Below, one piece after another: positions 55,457 through 64,000 of a DNA stretch of 64,000 bases. The DNA comes from Paracoccus aminovorans. Lineage in GTDB: Bacteria > Pseudomonadota > Alphaproteobacteria > Rhodobacterales > Rhodobacteraceae. Under the pieces are notes generated by a model. That model did no database searches. It was not told the DNA's origin and was given only the letters and a program-made list of their open reading frames with translations. The DNA lies in NCBI RefSeq assembly GCF_001546115.1, contig NZ_KQ955211.1, positions 272,372 to 336,371 on the forward strand. The letters run 5' to 3'. Positions within the stretch are counted from its first letter, which is position 1. Every line of letters begins with the position of its first letter. The position numbers were made by a program, and so were the translations under genes.

Positions 55457-56533
55457 ATGGCACGCTTCCACCCGCTGAAAGTGACCGACGTGCGCCGCGA
55501 CACCCGCGACGCCGTGGTCGTGACCCTGGCCCCGCGCGACGAGGACCGGGCGCTGTTCGACTTTACCCAAGGGCAATACCTGACCCTGCGCCGCGACTTC
55601 GACGGCGAGGAACTGCGCCGCTCCTATTCGATCTGCTCGGGCGTCGACGACGGCTGCCTGCGCGTCGGCATCAAGCGCGTCGATGGCGGCGCCTTCAGCA
55701 CCTGGGCCAACGAGAACCTGGCGCCGGGCGTGGAAATCGACGCCATGCCGCCGATGGGCAAGTTCCATACCCAGACCGACCCCGCGGCCGAGCGGCAATA
55801 TCTGGGCGTGGCGGCGGGCTCGGGCATCACGCCCTTGCTGTCGATCATCAAGACCGTGCTGGCGCGCGAGCCCCGCTCGCAGTTCACGCTGGTCTATGCC
55901 AACCGCCAGATCAACTCGATCATGTTCCGCGAGGAGCTCGAGGACCTGAAGAACCTCTACCTTGGCCGCTTCTCGGTGCTGCATATCCTCAAGGCCGAGG
56001 CGCAGGAGATCGACCTGTTCACCGGCCGCATCGACGAAGGCAAGATGGCGGCGCTGTTCCAGCACTGGATCGATCCGACCGCGCTGGACACCGCCTTCAT
56101 CTGCGGCCCCGAGGGGCTGATGCTGGCCGTGGCCGCCAGCTTGCGCGAACACGGGATGCGCGACGAGCAGATCAAGTTCGAGCTGTTCGCCAGCAGCCAG
56201 CCCGGCCGCGCCAAGGCCCGCGCCGTGTCGCAGCAGGCGGCGACGCAGGGCAATGGCACCGCCGCCACGGTGACGCTGGACGGCGCCACGCGCAATTTCC
56301 AGATGCCGCGCGAGGGCGAGACGATCCTGGAAGCCGCCATCGCCAACCACATGGACGCGCCCTATTCCTGCAAGGCCGGGGTCTGCTCGACCTGCCGCTG
56401 CAAGGTGCTGGAGGGCGAGGTGGAAATGGCCATCAACCACGCGCTGGAGGATTACGAGGTCCGCGCCGGCTATGTCCTGTCCTGCCAGGCCTATCCGATC
56501 AGCGACCGCGTGGTCGTCACCTATGACGAATGA
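55457..56533 (+). CDS. paaE: Phenylacetyl-CoA epoxidase reductase PaaE
   Basis: A 358-residue reductase that feeds electrons to PaaA. The FAD domain carries LRRSYSICSGVDDGCLRVGI, the NAD(P)H domain GVAAGSGITPLLSIIKTVLA and FICGPEGLMLAV, and the plant-type 2Fe-2S ferredoxin domain SCKAGVCSTCRCKVLEGEV with a fourth cysteine in VLSCQAYPI. Normal length and order. Seven bases separate it from the next gene. Confidence 0.95.
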   Translation: MARFHPLKVTDVRRDTRDAVVVTLAPRDEDRALFDFTQGQYLTLRRDFDGEELRRSYSICSGVDDGCLRVGIKRVDGGAFSTWANENLAPGVEIDAMPPMGKFHTQTDPAAERQYLGVAAGSGITPLLSIIKTVLAREPRSQFTLVYANRQINSIMFREELEDLKNLYLGRFSVLHILKAEAQEIDLFTGRIDEGKMAALFQHWIDPTALDTAFICGPEGLMLAVAASLREHGMRDEQIKFELFASSQPGRAKARAVSQQAATQGNGTAATVTLDGATRNFQMPREGETILEAAIANHMDAPYSCKAGVCSTCRCKVLEGEVEMAINHALEDYEVRAGYVLSCQAYPISDRVVVTYDE

Positions 56534-56540
56534 GGCAGCC

Positions 56541-57287
<747 letters not shown>

Positions 57288-57342
57288 TTTCAGGGGCGCG
57301 GCCATCCGCGCCCCGTTGCGAACAGGATTGGAAGGAAACGCG

Positions 57343-59403
57343 ATGACCACGCTGCGCCGTTTGGAAAGCTATGTCTGCGGCGGCTGGACGCCGGGCGCCA
57401 AGGAAGGTCAGACCCTGCTGGATGCCGCGACCGGGGCGCCGGTGGCGCTGATCGACTCGACGGGCCTCGATTTCGCGGCCGTGCTGGAGCATGGCCGGGC
57501 CGCGGGCGCCAGCCTGCGCGCCATGACCTTCCACGAACGCGCCGGCATGTTGAAGGCCCTGGGCCTGGCCCTGATGGCGCGGAAAGAGGAGTTCTACGCC
57601 GAAAGCCTGCACACCGGCGCCACCCGGGCCGACGGCTGGGTCGATATCGAGGGCGGCATTGGCACCATGCTGGCCTTTGCCTCCAAGGGCCGGCGCGAAC
57701 TGCCCAATGCCCGCGTGCTGACCGACGGCGAAGTCGAGGTGCTGTCGAAGGACGGCAGCTTCGTCGCCCAGCACATCCTGTCGCCCCTGGAAGGCGTGGC
57801 GGTCCATATCAACGCCTTCAACTTCCCGATCTGGGGCATGCTGGAGAAAATCGCGCCGACGCTGCTGGCCGGCCTGCCCTGCGTGGTGAAGCCGGCGAGC
57901 CAGACCGCCTATCTGACCGAGCTTTGCGTGCGCCGCATCATCGATACCGGGCTTTTGCCCGAGGGGGCGCTGCAACTGATCTGCGGCTCGGTCGGCGACC
58001 TTCTGGACCATGTCAGCGAACAGGACGCCGTGACCTTCACCGGCTCGGCCTGGACCGGCCGCAAGCTGAAGACCCATCCGGCGGTGGTGGCCAATTCCGT
58101 GCGCTTCACCATGGAGGCCGACAGCCTCAACGCCTCGATCCTTGGCCCCGACGCGGTGCCGGGCACCGCCGAATTCGACCTGTTCGTGCGCGAGGTCGCC
58201 CGCGAGATGACGACCAAGGCCGGGCAGAAATGCACCGCCATCCGCCGCGTCATCGCCCCCCGCGCGCAGGTGCAGGCGCTGGTCGCCGCGCTGCGCGAAC
58301 GGCTGGACAAGACGGCGCTGGGTCTGCCGGGCGACGAGGGCACGCGCATGGGGCCGCTCGCCAGCCTCGACCAGCGGGCCGAGGTGCGCGAGCGCATCCG
58401 CGACCTGCAAGCCGTGGCCGAGATCGTCGCGGGCGATCCCGACGCGGTGCGCGTCGCCTCGGGCGATCCCGAGCGCGGCGCCTTCCTGAACCCGGTGCTG
58501 ATGTATGCCGATGCGCCCAAGGCCGCCGCGGCGGTGCATGAGGTCGAGGCCTTCGGCCCGGTCTCGACCGTGATGCCCTATGACGACTTGGACGAGGCGG
58601 TGGCGCTGGCGCGGATGGGACGGGGCTCGCTGGTCAGCTCGGTCTTCACCGGCGACGAAACGGTCGCGGAAAAGCTGGTGCTGGGCGCCGCGCCCTGGCA
58701 TGGAAGGGTGCTGATCGGCAGCGCCGAGACGGCGAAAAGCTCGACCGGGCATGGCTCGCCCCTGGCGCCCTTGGTCCATGGCGGGCCGGGCCGCGCCGGT
58801 GGCGGCGAGGAAATGGGCGGCATCCGCGGCGTCAAGCATTACATGCAGCGCACGGCGGTGCAGGGCACGCCGCGCCTGCTGTCCGCGGTCACCGGCCGCT
58901 GGATCGAAGGCGCGCCGACCCGCTCGGGCGAGCATCCGTTCCGCAAGTCGCTGGCCGAATTGCGCATCGGCGACCAGCTGGTGACCGCCACCCGCACCAT
59001 CACGCTGGAGGATGTCGAGCATTTCGCGCATTTCACCGGCGACACCTTCTATGCCCATATGGACCAGGCGGCGGCGCGGGCCAATCCGTTCTTCGACGAC
59101 CGCGTGGCGCATGGCTACCTGATCGCCAGCTTCGCGGCGGGGCTGTTCGTGGAACCCAATCCCGGCCCGGTGCTGGCGAATTACGGCGTGGACAACCTGC
59201 GTTTCCTGAACCCGGTCTATTTCGGCGACAGCCTGCAGGTGCGGCTGACCTGCAAGGAGATCAACCCGCGCGAAAACGCCCAGCATGGCGAGGTGCGCTG
59301 GGATTGCCGGGTGACGAACCAGCGGGGCGAGGTGGTGGCGCAATATGACGTGCTGACCATGGTGGCCAAGACCTGGCCGCTGGCGTCCGAGGCCGCTGCC
59401 TGA
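57343..59403 (+). CDS. paaZ: Oxepin-CoA hydrolase/3-oxo-5,6-dehydrosuberyl-CoA dehydrogenase PaaZ
   Basis: A 686-residue fusion of an aldehyde dehydrogenase (residues 1-about 525) and an R-specific MaoC-type enoyl hydratase. The dehydrogenase has VAVHINAFNFPIWGMLEKIA, FTGSAWTGRKL and KAGQKCTAIRRVI with the catalytic cysteine. The hydratase half has HFTGDTFYAHMDQAAARANP and DDRVAHGYLIASFAAGLFVE, with the Asp and His of the family. It opens the oxepin ring and oxidises the aldehyde. It is the last gene of the paa unit here; paaF, paaG, paaH and paaK are not in the window. Confidence 0.95.
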   Translation: MTTLRRLESYVCGGWTPGAKEGQTLLDAATGAPVALIDSTGLDFAAVLEHGRAAGASLRAMTFHERAGMLKALGLALMARKEEFYAESLHTGATRADGWVDIEGGIGTMLAFASKGRRELPNARVLTDGEVEVLSKDGSFVAQHILSPLEGVAVHINAFNFPIWGMLEKIAPTLLAGLPCVVKPASQTAYLTELCVRRIIDTGLLPEGALQLICGSVGDLLDHVSEQDAVTFTGSAWTGRKLKTHPAVVANSVRFTMEADSLNASILGPDAVPGTAEFDLFVREVAREMTTKAGQKCTAIRRVIAPRAQVQALVAALRERLDKTALGLPGDEGTRMGPLASLDQRAEVRERIRDLQAVAEIVAGDPDAVRVASGDPERGAFLNPVLMYADAPKAAAAVHEVEAFGPVSTVMPYDDLDEAVALARMGRGSLVSSVFTGDETVAEKLVLGAAPWHGRVLIGSAETAKSSTGHGSPLAPLVHGGPGRAGGGEEMGGIRGVKHYMQRTAVQGTPRLLSAVTGRWIEGAPTRSGEHPFRKSLAELRIGDQLVTATRTITLEDVEHFAHFTGDTFYAHMDQAAARANPFFDDRVAHGYLIASFAAGLFVEPNPGPVLANYGVDNLRFLNPVYFGDSLQVRLTCKEINPRENAQHGEVRWDCRVTNQRGEVVAQYDVLTMVAKTWPLASEAAA

Positions 59404-59474
59404 GCGTCGCGGCCATTCCCATTTCGCGATCGAGCCCCCACATAGGGGGACGATCGCAATTGAAGGAGGCCGCG

Positions 59475-59921
59475 ATGAACGCAAGGACCAGGGAAGAGGC
59501 GCTGGCCAGCCTGACGCCGGAACAATACCGGGTGACGCAGCAGAACGGCACCGAACGGCCGTTCAGCGGCGAATACGACCACCATTTCGAACCCGGCATC
59601 TATGTCGATGTGGTCTCGGGCGAGCCGCTGTTCGCCTCGTCGGCGAAATACAACTCGGGCTGCGGCTGGCCGGCCTTCACCGCGCCCATCGTGGCCGGGA
59701 ACGTGCGCGAATTGCGCGACGTCTCGCATGGCATGATCCGCACCGAGGTCCGCTCGGCCCAGGGCGACAGCCATCTGGGCCATGTCTTCAACGACGGGCC
59801 CAGCGACCGGGGCGGGCTGCGCTATTGCATCAACTCGGCCTCGCTGCGCTTCGTGCCGCGCGACCGGATGCAGGCCGAGGGCTATGGCGATTACCTGGAC
59901 CAGGTGGAGGACGCGCAATGA
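59475..59921 (+). CDS. msrB: Methionine-R-sulfoxide reductase MsrB
   Basis: A 148-residue MsrB. The core NSGCGWPAFTAPI and HLGHVFNDGP are present, with the catalytic cysteine in RYCINSASLRFVP. The two CxxC zinc motifs of many MsrB proteins are missing. It overlaps msrA by ATGA. The ATG at 59475 follows AGGAGG. Confidence 0.93.
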   Translation: MNARTREEALASLTPEQYRVTQQNGTERPFSGEYDHHFEPGIYVDVVSGEPLFASSAKYNSGCGWPAFTAPIVAGNVRELRDVSHGMIRTEVRSAQGDSHLGHVFNDGPSDRGGLRYCINSASLRFVPRDRMQAEGYGDYLDQVEDAQ

Positions 59922-60424
59922 CCGAGACGGCAATCCTGGCCGGCGGCTGCTTCTGGGGCATGCAGGAGCTGATCCGCAAGCTGCCCGGCGTGGTCTCGAC
60001 CCGCGTCGGCTATACCGGCGGCGACGTGGCGCATGCCACCTACCGCAACCATGGCAATCATGCCGAGGCCATCGAGATCACCTTCGACCCGGCCCGGACC
60101 AGCTATCGCAAGATCCTCGAGTTCTTCTTCCAGATCCACGACCCGACCACGCCCGACCGCCAGGGCAACGACCTGGGCCCCAGCTATCGTTCGGGGATCT
60201 TTTATACCTCGGACGAGCAGCGCCGGATCGCCGAGGAGACCATCGCCGATGTCGATGCCTCGCGCCTGTGGCCGGGCAAGGTGGTGACCGAGGTCAAGCC
60301 CGCCGGGGATTTCTGGCAGGCCGAGCCCGAGCACCAGGATTACCTGCAACGCCATCCCGCGGGCTATACCTGCCATTTCGCCCGGCCGAACTGGGTGCTG
60401 CCGCGCCGGCAGGCGGCCGAGTAG
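59918..60424 (+). CDS. msrA: Methionine-S-sulfoxide reductase MsrA
   Basis: A 168-residue MsrA with the active-site motif GGCFWGMQELIRKLPGV, then GYTGGDVAHATYRNHGNHAE and FFFQIHDPTTPDRQGNDLG. The end PAGYTCHFARPNWVLPR has one further cysteine that could act in recycling. MsrA and MsrB together repair both epimers of oxidised methionine. The two genes are coupled. Confidence 0.94.
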   Translation: MTETAILAGGCFWGMQELIRKLPGVVSTRVGYTGGDVAHATYRNHGNHAEAIEITFDPARTSYRKILEFFFQIHDPTTPDRQGNDLGPSYRSGIFYTSDEQRRIAEETIADVDASRLWPGKVVTEVKPAGDFWQAEPEHQDYLQRHPAGYTCHFARPNWVLPRRQAAE

Positions 60425-60441
60425 GGCTTGCGGGGTTGCTG

Positions 60442-60462
60442 CCGGGGGCTTTCTGCCCCCGG
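60442..60462. terminator. Hairpin between convergent msrA and lrp
   Basis: CCGGGGGC and GCCCCCGG pair around a five-base loop (TTTCT), giving a very stable 8-bp stem between the ends of msrA (60424) and the Lrp gene (60493). It may end transcription from both sides, although no clean T-run follows. Confidence 0.55.
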
Positions 60463-60492
60463 ACCCCCGAGGGTATTTCGGGAGCAAAGAAA

Positions 60493-60963
60493 TCAGGCGG
60501 TGTCGAACGGGGCCACGCCGGGCTCGTCCTTGAGCGTCTTCAGCACGATTTCCGAGCGCACCTGGGCGACCTGCGGATGCGGCAGCAGCTGGCCATGGAC
60601 GAAATCGGCGAAGCTTTCGAGGTCGCGGACGCGCAGGTCCAGCACGTAATCCGCATCGCCCGAAACCGAGAAGGCCGAGCGGATCGCCGGCTGGCTGGTG
60701 ACGAAGCGGGCGAAGTCGTCCTCCTTGCGCTGGCCGTGGCTCGACAGGTTGACGCGGATGATGGCGCGCAGCCCGAAGCCCAGCTTCGCGGCGCTGAGCC
60801 GGGCGGCGTAGCCCTCGATCACGCCCGCCTGTTCCAGCGCCGCCCGCCGGCGCGAGCATTGCGAGGCCGAGAGGTTGACCACCTCGGCCAGGGCGGCATT
60901 GGTCATGGCGCCGTCGCGCTGCAAGGCGATGAGAATCGCGATGTCGAACCGATCCAGCTGCAT
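60493..60963 (-). CDS. Lrp/AsnC-family transcriptional regulator
   Basis: A 156-residue Lrp/AsnC regulator. The helix-turn-helix is MTNAALAEVVNLSASQCSRR (residues about 20-39), followed by the RAM effector domain (FVTSQPAIRSAFSVSGDADY, VLDLRVRDLESFADFVHGQL). It diverges from the 4-hydroxyphenylpyruvate dioxygenase gene with 130 bases between, so it likely controls that gene in response to an aromatic amino acid. An ATG 12 bases upstream is an alternative start. Confidence 0.9.
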   Translation of the reverse strand: MQLDRFDIAILIALQRDGAMTNAALAEVVNLSASQCSRRRAALEQAGVIEGYAARLSAAKLGFGLRAIIRVNLSSHGQRKEDDFARFVTSQPAIRSAFSVSGDADYVLDLRVRDLESFADFVHGQLLPHPQVAQVRSEIVLKTLKDEPGVAPFDTA

Positions 60964-61093
60964 TTCATGCACCATCCTGCGATCTGATGCGTATTTCGTG
61001 CAAATCCTTGCCGGATAGCCGGCGCTTTGCAAGCCCGTTGCAGCCCGGCGGTGGCATAATGGACCCAGGAACGCACTGAACAGGACGAAGACC

Positions 61094-62200
<1,107 letters not shown>

Positions 62201-62293
62201 CCGCCGCCCGGGCCGGCTTAACAAAGGCTAGCCGCCGCCGCGGGGAACCCGTATGCCCTCCAGCCGTTTCTTCGGCAACGGCAGGAGGATGCA

Positions 62294-62776
62294 ATGACCC
62301 ATACCGACGACCAAAGCCGCGACTTCTGGGACCGGCTCGACGATATCAACTCGGGCATGCTGGGGCTGGTGCAGGATCCCCGGCTGGTGCCAATGTCGCA
62401 TTATGCCGAGCCCGAAACCGGCACATTGTGGTTCATCACCGCCAAGGGCACCGACCTTGCGCAGGCGGTCGCCGGGGGCCCGGCCCCGGCGCTGCATGTC
62501 GTCACCGAGGAATCGGCGGGGCTCTTTGCCCGGATCGAGGGGACGCTGTCGCTTTCGAACGACCGCGCCAAGCTCGACGAGCTGTGGAACGCCGTCGCCG
62601 CCAGCTGGTTCGAGGACGGCAAGCAGGATCCCGATATCCAGCTGATGCGGCTGGACCTGACGGCGGCCGAGGTCTGGCTGACCGGCGGCAACCTGCGCTT
62701 TCTCTATGAAATCGCCAAGTCCAAGATCACCGGCAGCCAGCCCGACATGGGCCGGCATTTCGCCCTGAGCTTCTGA
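62294..62776 (+). CDS. Pyridoxamine 5'-phosphate oxidase family (general stress) protein
   Basis: A 160-residue split-barrel flavin-binding protein of the general stress protein 26 type. Blocks are RDFWDRLDDINSGMLGLVQD, TGTLWFITAKGTDLAQAV, LSLSNDRAKLDELWNAVAAS and WFEDGKQDPDIQLMRLDLTA. Such proteins bind FMN or related cofactors, but the substrate is unknown. The ATG follows AGGAGG. It may be independent of hppD, 93 bases upstream. Confidence 0.85.
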   Translation: MTHTDDQSRDFWDRLDDINSGMLGLVQDPRLVPMSHYAEPETGTLWFITAKGTDLAQAVAGGPAPALHVVTEESAGLFARIEGTLSLSNDRAKLDELWNAVAASWFEDGKQDPDIQLMRLDLTAAEVWLTGGNLRFLYEIAKSKITGSQPDMGRHFALSF

Positions 62777-62781
62777 CCGCC

Positions 62782-64000
62782 TCAGTTCAGCAGCATGACC
62801 TGCACATCGGCGACATTGGTGCCGGTGGCGCCGGTCAGCAGCAGGTCTCCGGCGGCGGCCAGCGCGGCATGGCTGTCGTTGTTGGCCAGAAGCGCCTGCG
62901 CATCGGCGCCAGCGGCCGCGATCCGAGCCATGGTGCCGCCATCGACCACGCCGCCGGCGGCATCGGTCGGCCCGTCGCGGCCGTCGGTGCCGCCGCTCAG
63001 GAACACCCAGTCGCCGCGCTGGCCCTGCATGGCATCCGCGACGCGCAGCGCCAGTTCCTGGTTGCGTCCGCCCTTGCCGTTGCCGCGCAGGGTCACCGTG
63101 GTCTCGCCGCCGAAGATCAGCGCGGTCGGGCGGTCGGGCGGCGCCTCGCGCGCGGCCTGCACGATCAGCGCCGCCGCCTCGGCCACGTCGCCCTCCAGCC
63201 GATCCGAGACGATACGCGCCGCCCAGCCCGGCGCCACCACGTCCCGCATCGCATGCAGCGATTGCTCGTTGCTGCCGATCAGGTAATTCTCGGCCGCAGG
63301 CAGGGGCGCCGCGCTGTCGGGCGCGTCCAGAACCTGGCGCACCGCATCGGGCAGGCGGTCCCAGATTCCATTGTCCTGCAACAGCTTGCGCGCCTGTGCC
63401 CGGTTGCCCAGCGGCGCCGAGGTCGGCCCCGAGGCGACCGCACCCAACTCGTTGCCGATCACATCCGACAGGATCAGCCCGGTCACCGGCGCCGGCGCGG
63501 CATGGCGCAGGAAGCCGCCGCCCTTCAGTTCGGACAGCTGCTGGCGGATCAGATTCATCGCGGTGATGTCGAGCCCGCTGGCCAGCAAGAGCCGGTTCAC
63601 CGCCTGCTTGTCCGCCAGCGTCAGCGGCGCGCGCGGTGCCGGGATCAGCGCCGAGCCGCCGCCCGAGATCAGCGCCAGCACCCGGTCGCCCGGTCCGGCG
63701 CCGTCCAGCGCCGCCAGGATCTCGCGCCCCGCCCGCAGCCCGGCCTCGTTCGGGACCGGGTGGCTGGCGGTCAGGACGCGGGCGCCGGGAATATCGGCCG
63801 CGTTCCCCTCATGCGTGACGGCCAGCGCGATGCGGGCATCGGGCAGATGCACCATCGCCTCGGCCAGCATGGCGGGGGCGGCCTTGCCGACGGCGACCAG
63901 GATGGTGCCGCCGGTGTCGGGATGGCGCTGGAAATGCCGGCGCACCGCCAGCGCCGGGTCGGCGGCGCTGACCGCAGCGGCGAAAAGCCGCTGCGCCAGC
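62782..64000 (-). CDS. Glycerate 2-kinase (GckA/TtuD, MOFRL family), partial at right edge
   Basis: A MOFRL-family glycerate kinase (often named hydroxypyruvate reductase). The frame is open to the window end, so the first codons are missing. Readable blocks are TILVAVGKAAPAMLAEAMVH, GDRVLALISGGGSALIPAPR, LTLADKQAVNRLLLASGLDI, and the C-terminal MOFRL part ALIFGGETTVTLRGNGKGGR, NQELALRVADAMQGQRG and LSGGTDGRDGPTDAAGGVVD. It phosphorylates glycerate to 2-phosphoglycerate. It ends five bases from the PNPOx-like gene, tail to tail. Confidence 0.92.
   Translation of the reverse strand, partial: LAQRLFAAAVSAADPALAVRRHFQRHPDTGGTILVAVGKAAPAMLAEAMVHLPDARIALAVTHEGNAADIPGARVLTASHPVPNEAGLRAGREILAALDGAGPGDRVLALISGGGSALIPAPRAPLTLADKQAVNRLLLASGLDITAMNLIRQQLSELKGGGFLRHAAPAPVTGLILSDVIGNELGAVASGPTSAPLGNRAQARKLLQDNGIWDRLPDAVRQVLDAPDSAAPLPAAENYLIGSNEQSLHAMRDVVAPGWAARIVSDRLEGDVAEAAALIVQAAREAPPDRPTALIFGGETTVTLRGNGKGGRNQELALRVADAMQGQRGDWVFLSGGTDGRDGPTDAAGGVVDGGTMARIAAAGADAQALLANNDSHAALAAAGDLLLTGATGTNVADVQVMLLN

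Overview
The window is GC-rich DNA from an alphaproteobacterium of the Rhodobacterales, most likely a Paracoccus close to P. denitrificans. The best single indicator is an intact nasT-S-A-B-G-H-C nitrate assimilation cluster in the gene order described for that species. The window carries plasmid replication and partition genes, so it is probably part of a large plasmid or chromid. It holds two partition systems, which suggests a fused (cointegrate) replicon. No rRNA, tRNA or CRISPR array was seen.

Layout. 1-8.3 kb is a graveyard: the start of ureD, a piece of an amino-acid ABC ATPase, a complete-looking but frame-broken type I-E cas operon (cas3-cse1-cse2-cas7e-cas5e-cas6e, minus strand, no cas1/cas2), a consensus repABC parS site, a remnant of repC and an IS3-type transposase remnant. 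8.4-10.5 kb holds intact repB and repA, so the old repABC module kept its partition genes but lost its initiator. 11-17.7 kb is a LacI-controlled sugar or polyol uptake cluster (regulator, TIM-barrel isomerase, Gfo/Idh/MocA dehydrogenase, ABC ATPase, permease, binding protein). 17.7-27.2 kb is the nas cluster, with a leader hairpin in front of nasA.

27.4-33.1 kb is a MoxR/DUF58/VWA/TPR/BatD operon. 33.1-35.8 kb is a two-gene unit made of a radical SAM enzyme and a DUF4130-UdgX fusion; it sits directly behind a perfect alphaproteobacterial LexA box and is the most interesting system in the window. 35.8-38.3 kb has a large catalase and an AhpD-like protein. 38.4-42.3 kb is the apparently functional replicon: a Rep initiator diverging from parA-parB across an iteron origin with a DnaA box. 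The same 16-bp palindrome lies at the distal 3' end of each arm.

42.3-49 kb is a cobalamin island: btuB-F-C-D and cbtB-cbtA each sit behind their own cobalamin riboswitch, next to a CobC-like protein that has lost its catalytic motif. 49.1-59.4 kb holds an MHS transporter, paaX and paaJ-A-B-C-D-E, an extra ferritin-like protein, and paaZ, for aerobic phenylacetate breakdown. 59.4-64 kb has msrB-msrA, an Lrp regulator divergent from 4-hydroxyphenylpyruvate dioxygenase, a PNPOx-like protein and a glycerate 2-kinase cut by the window end.
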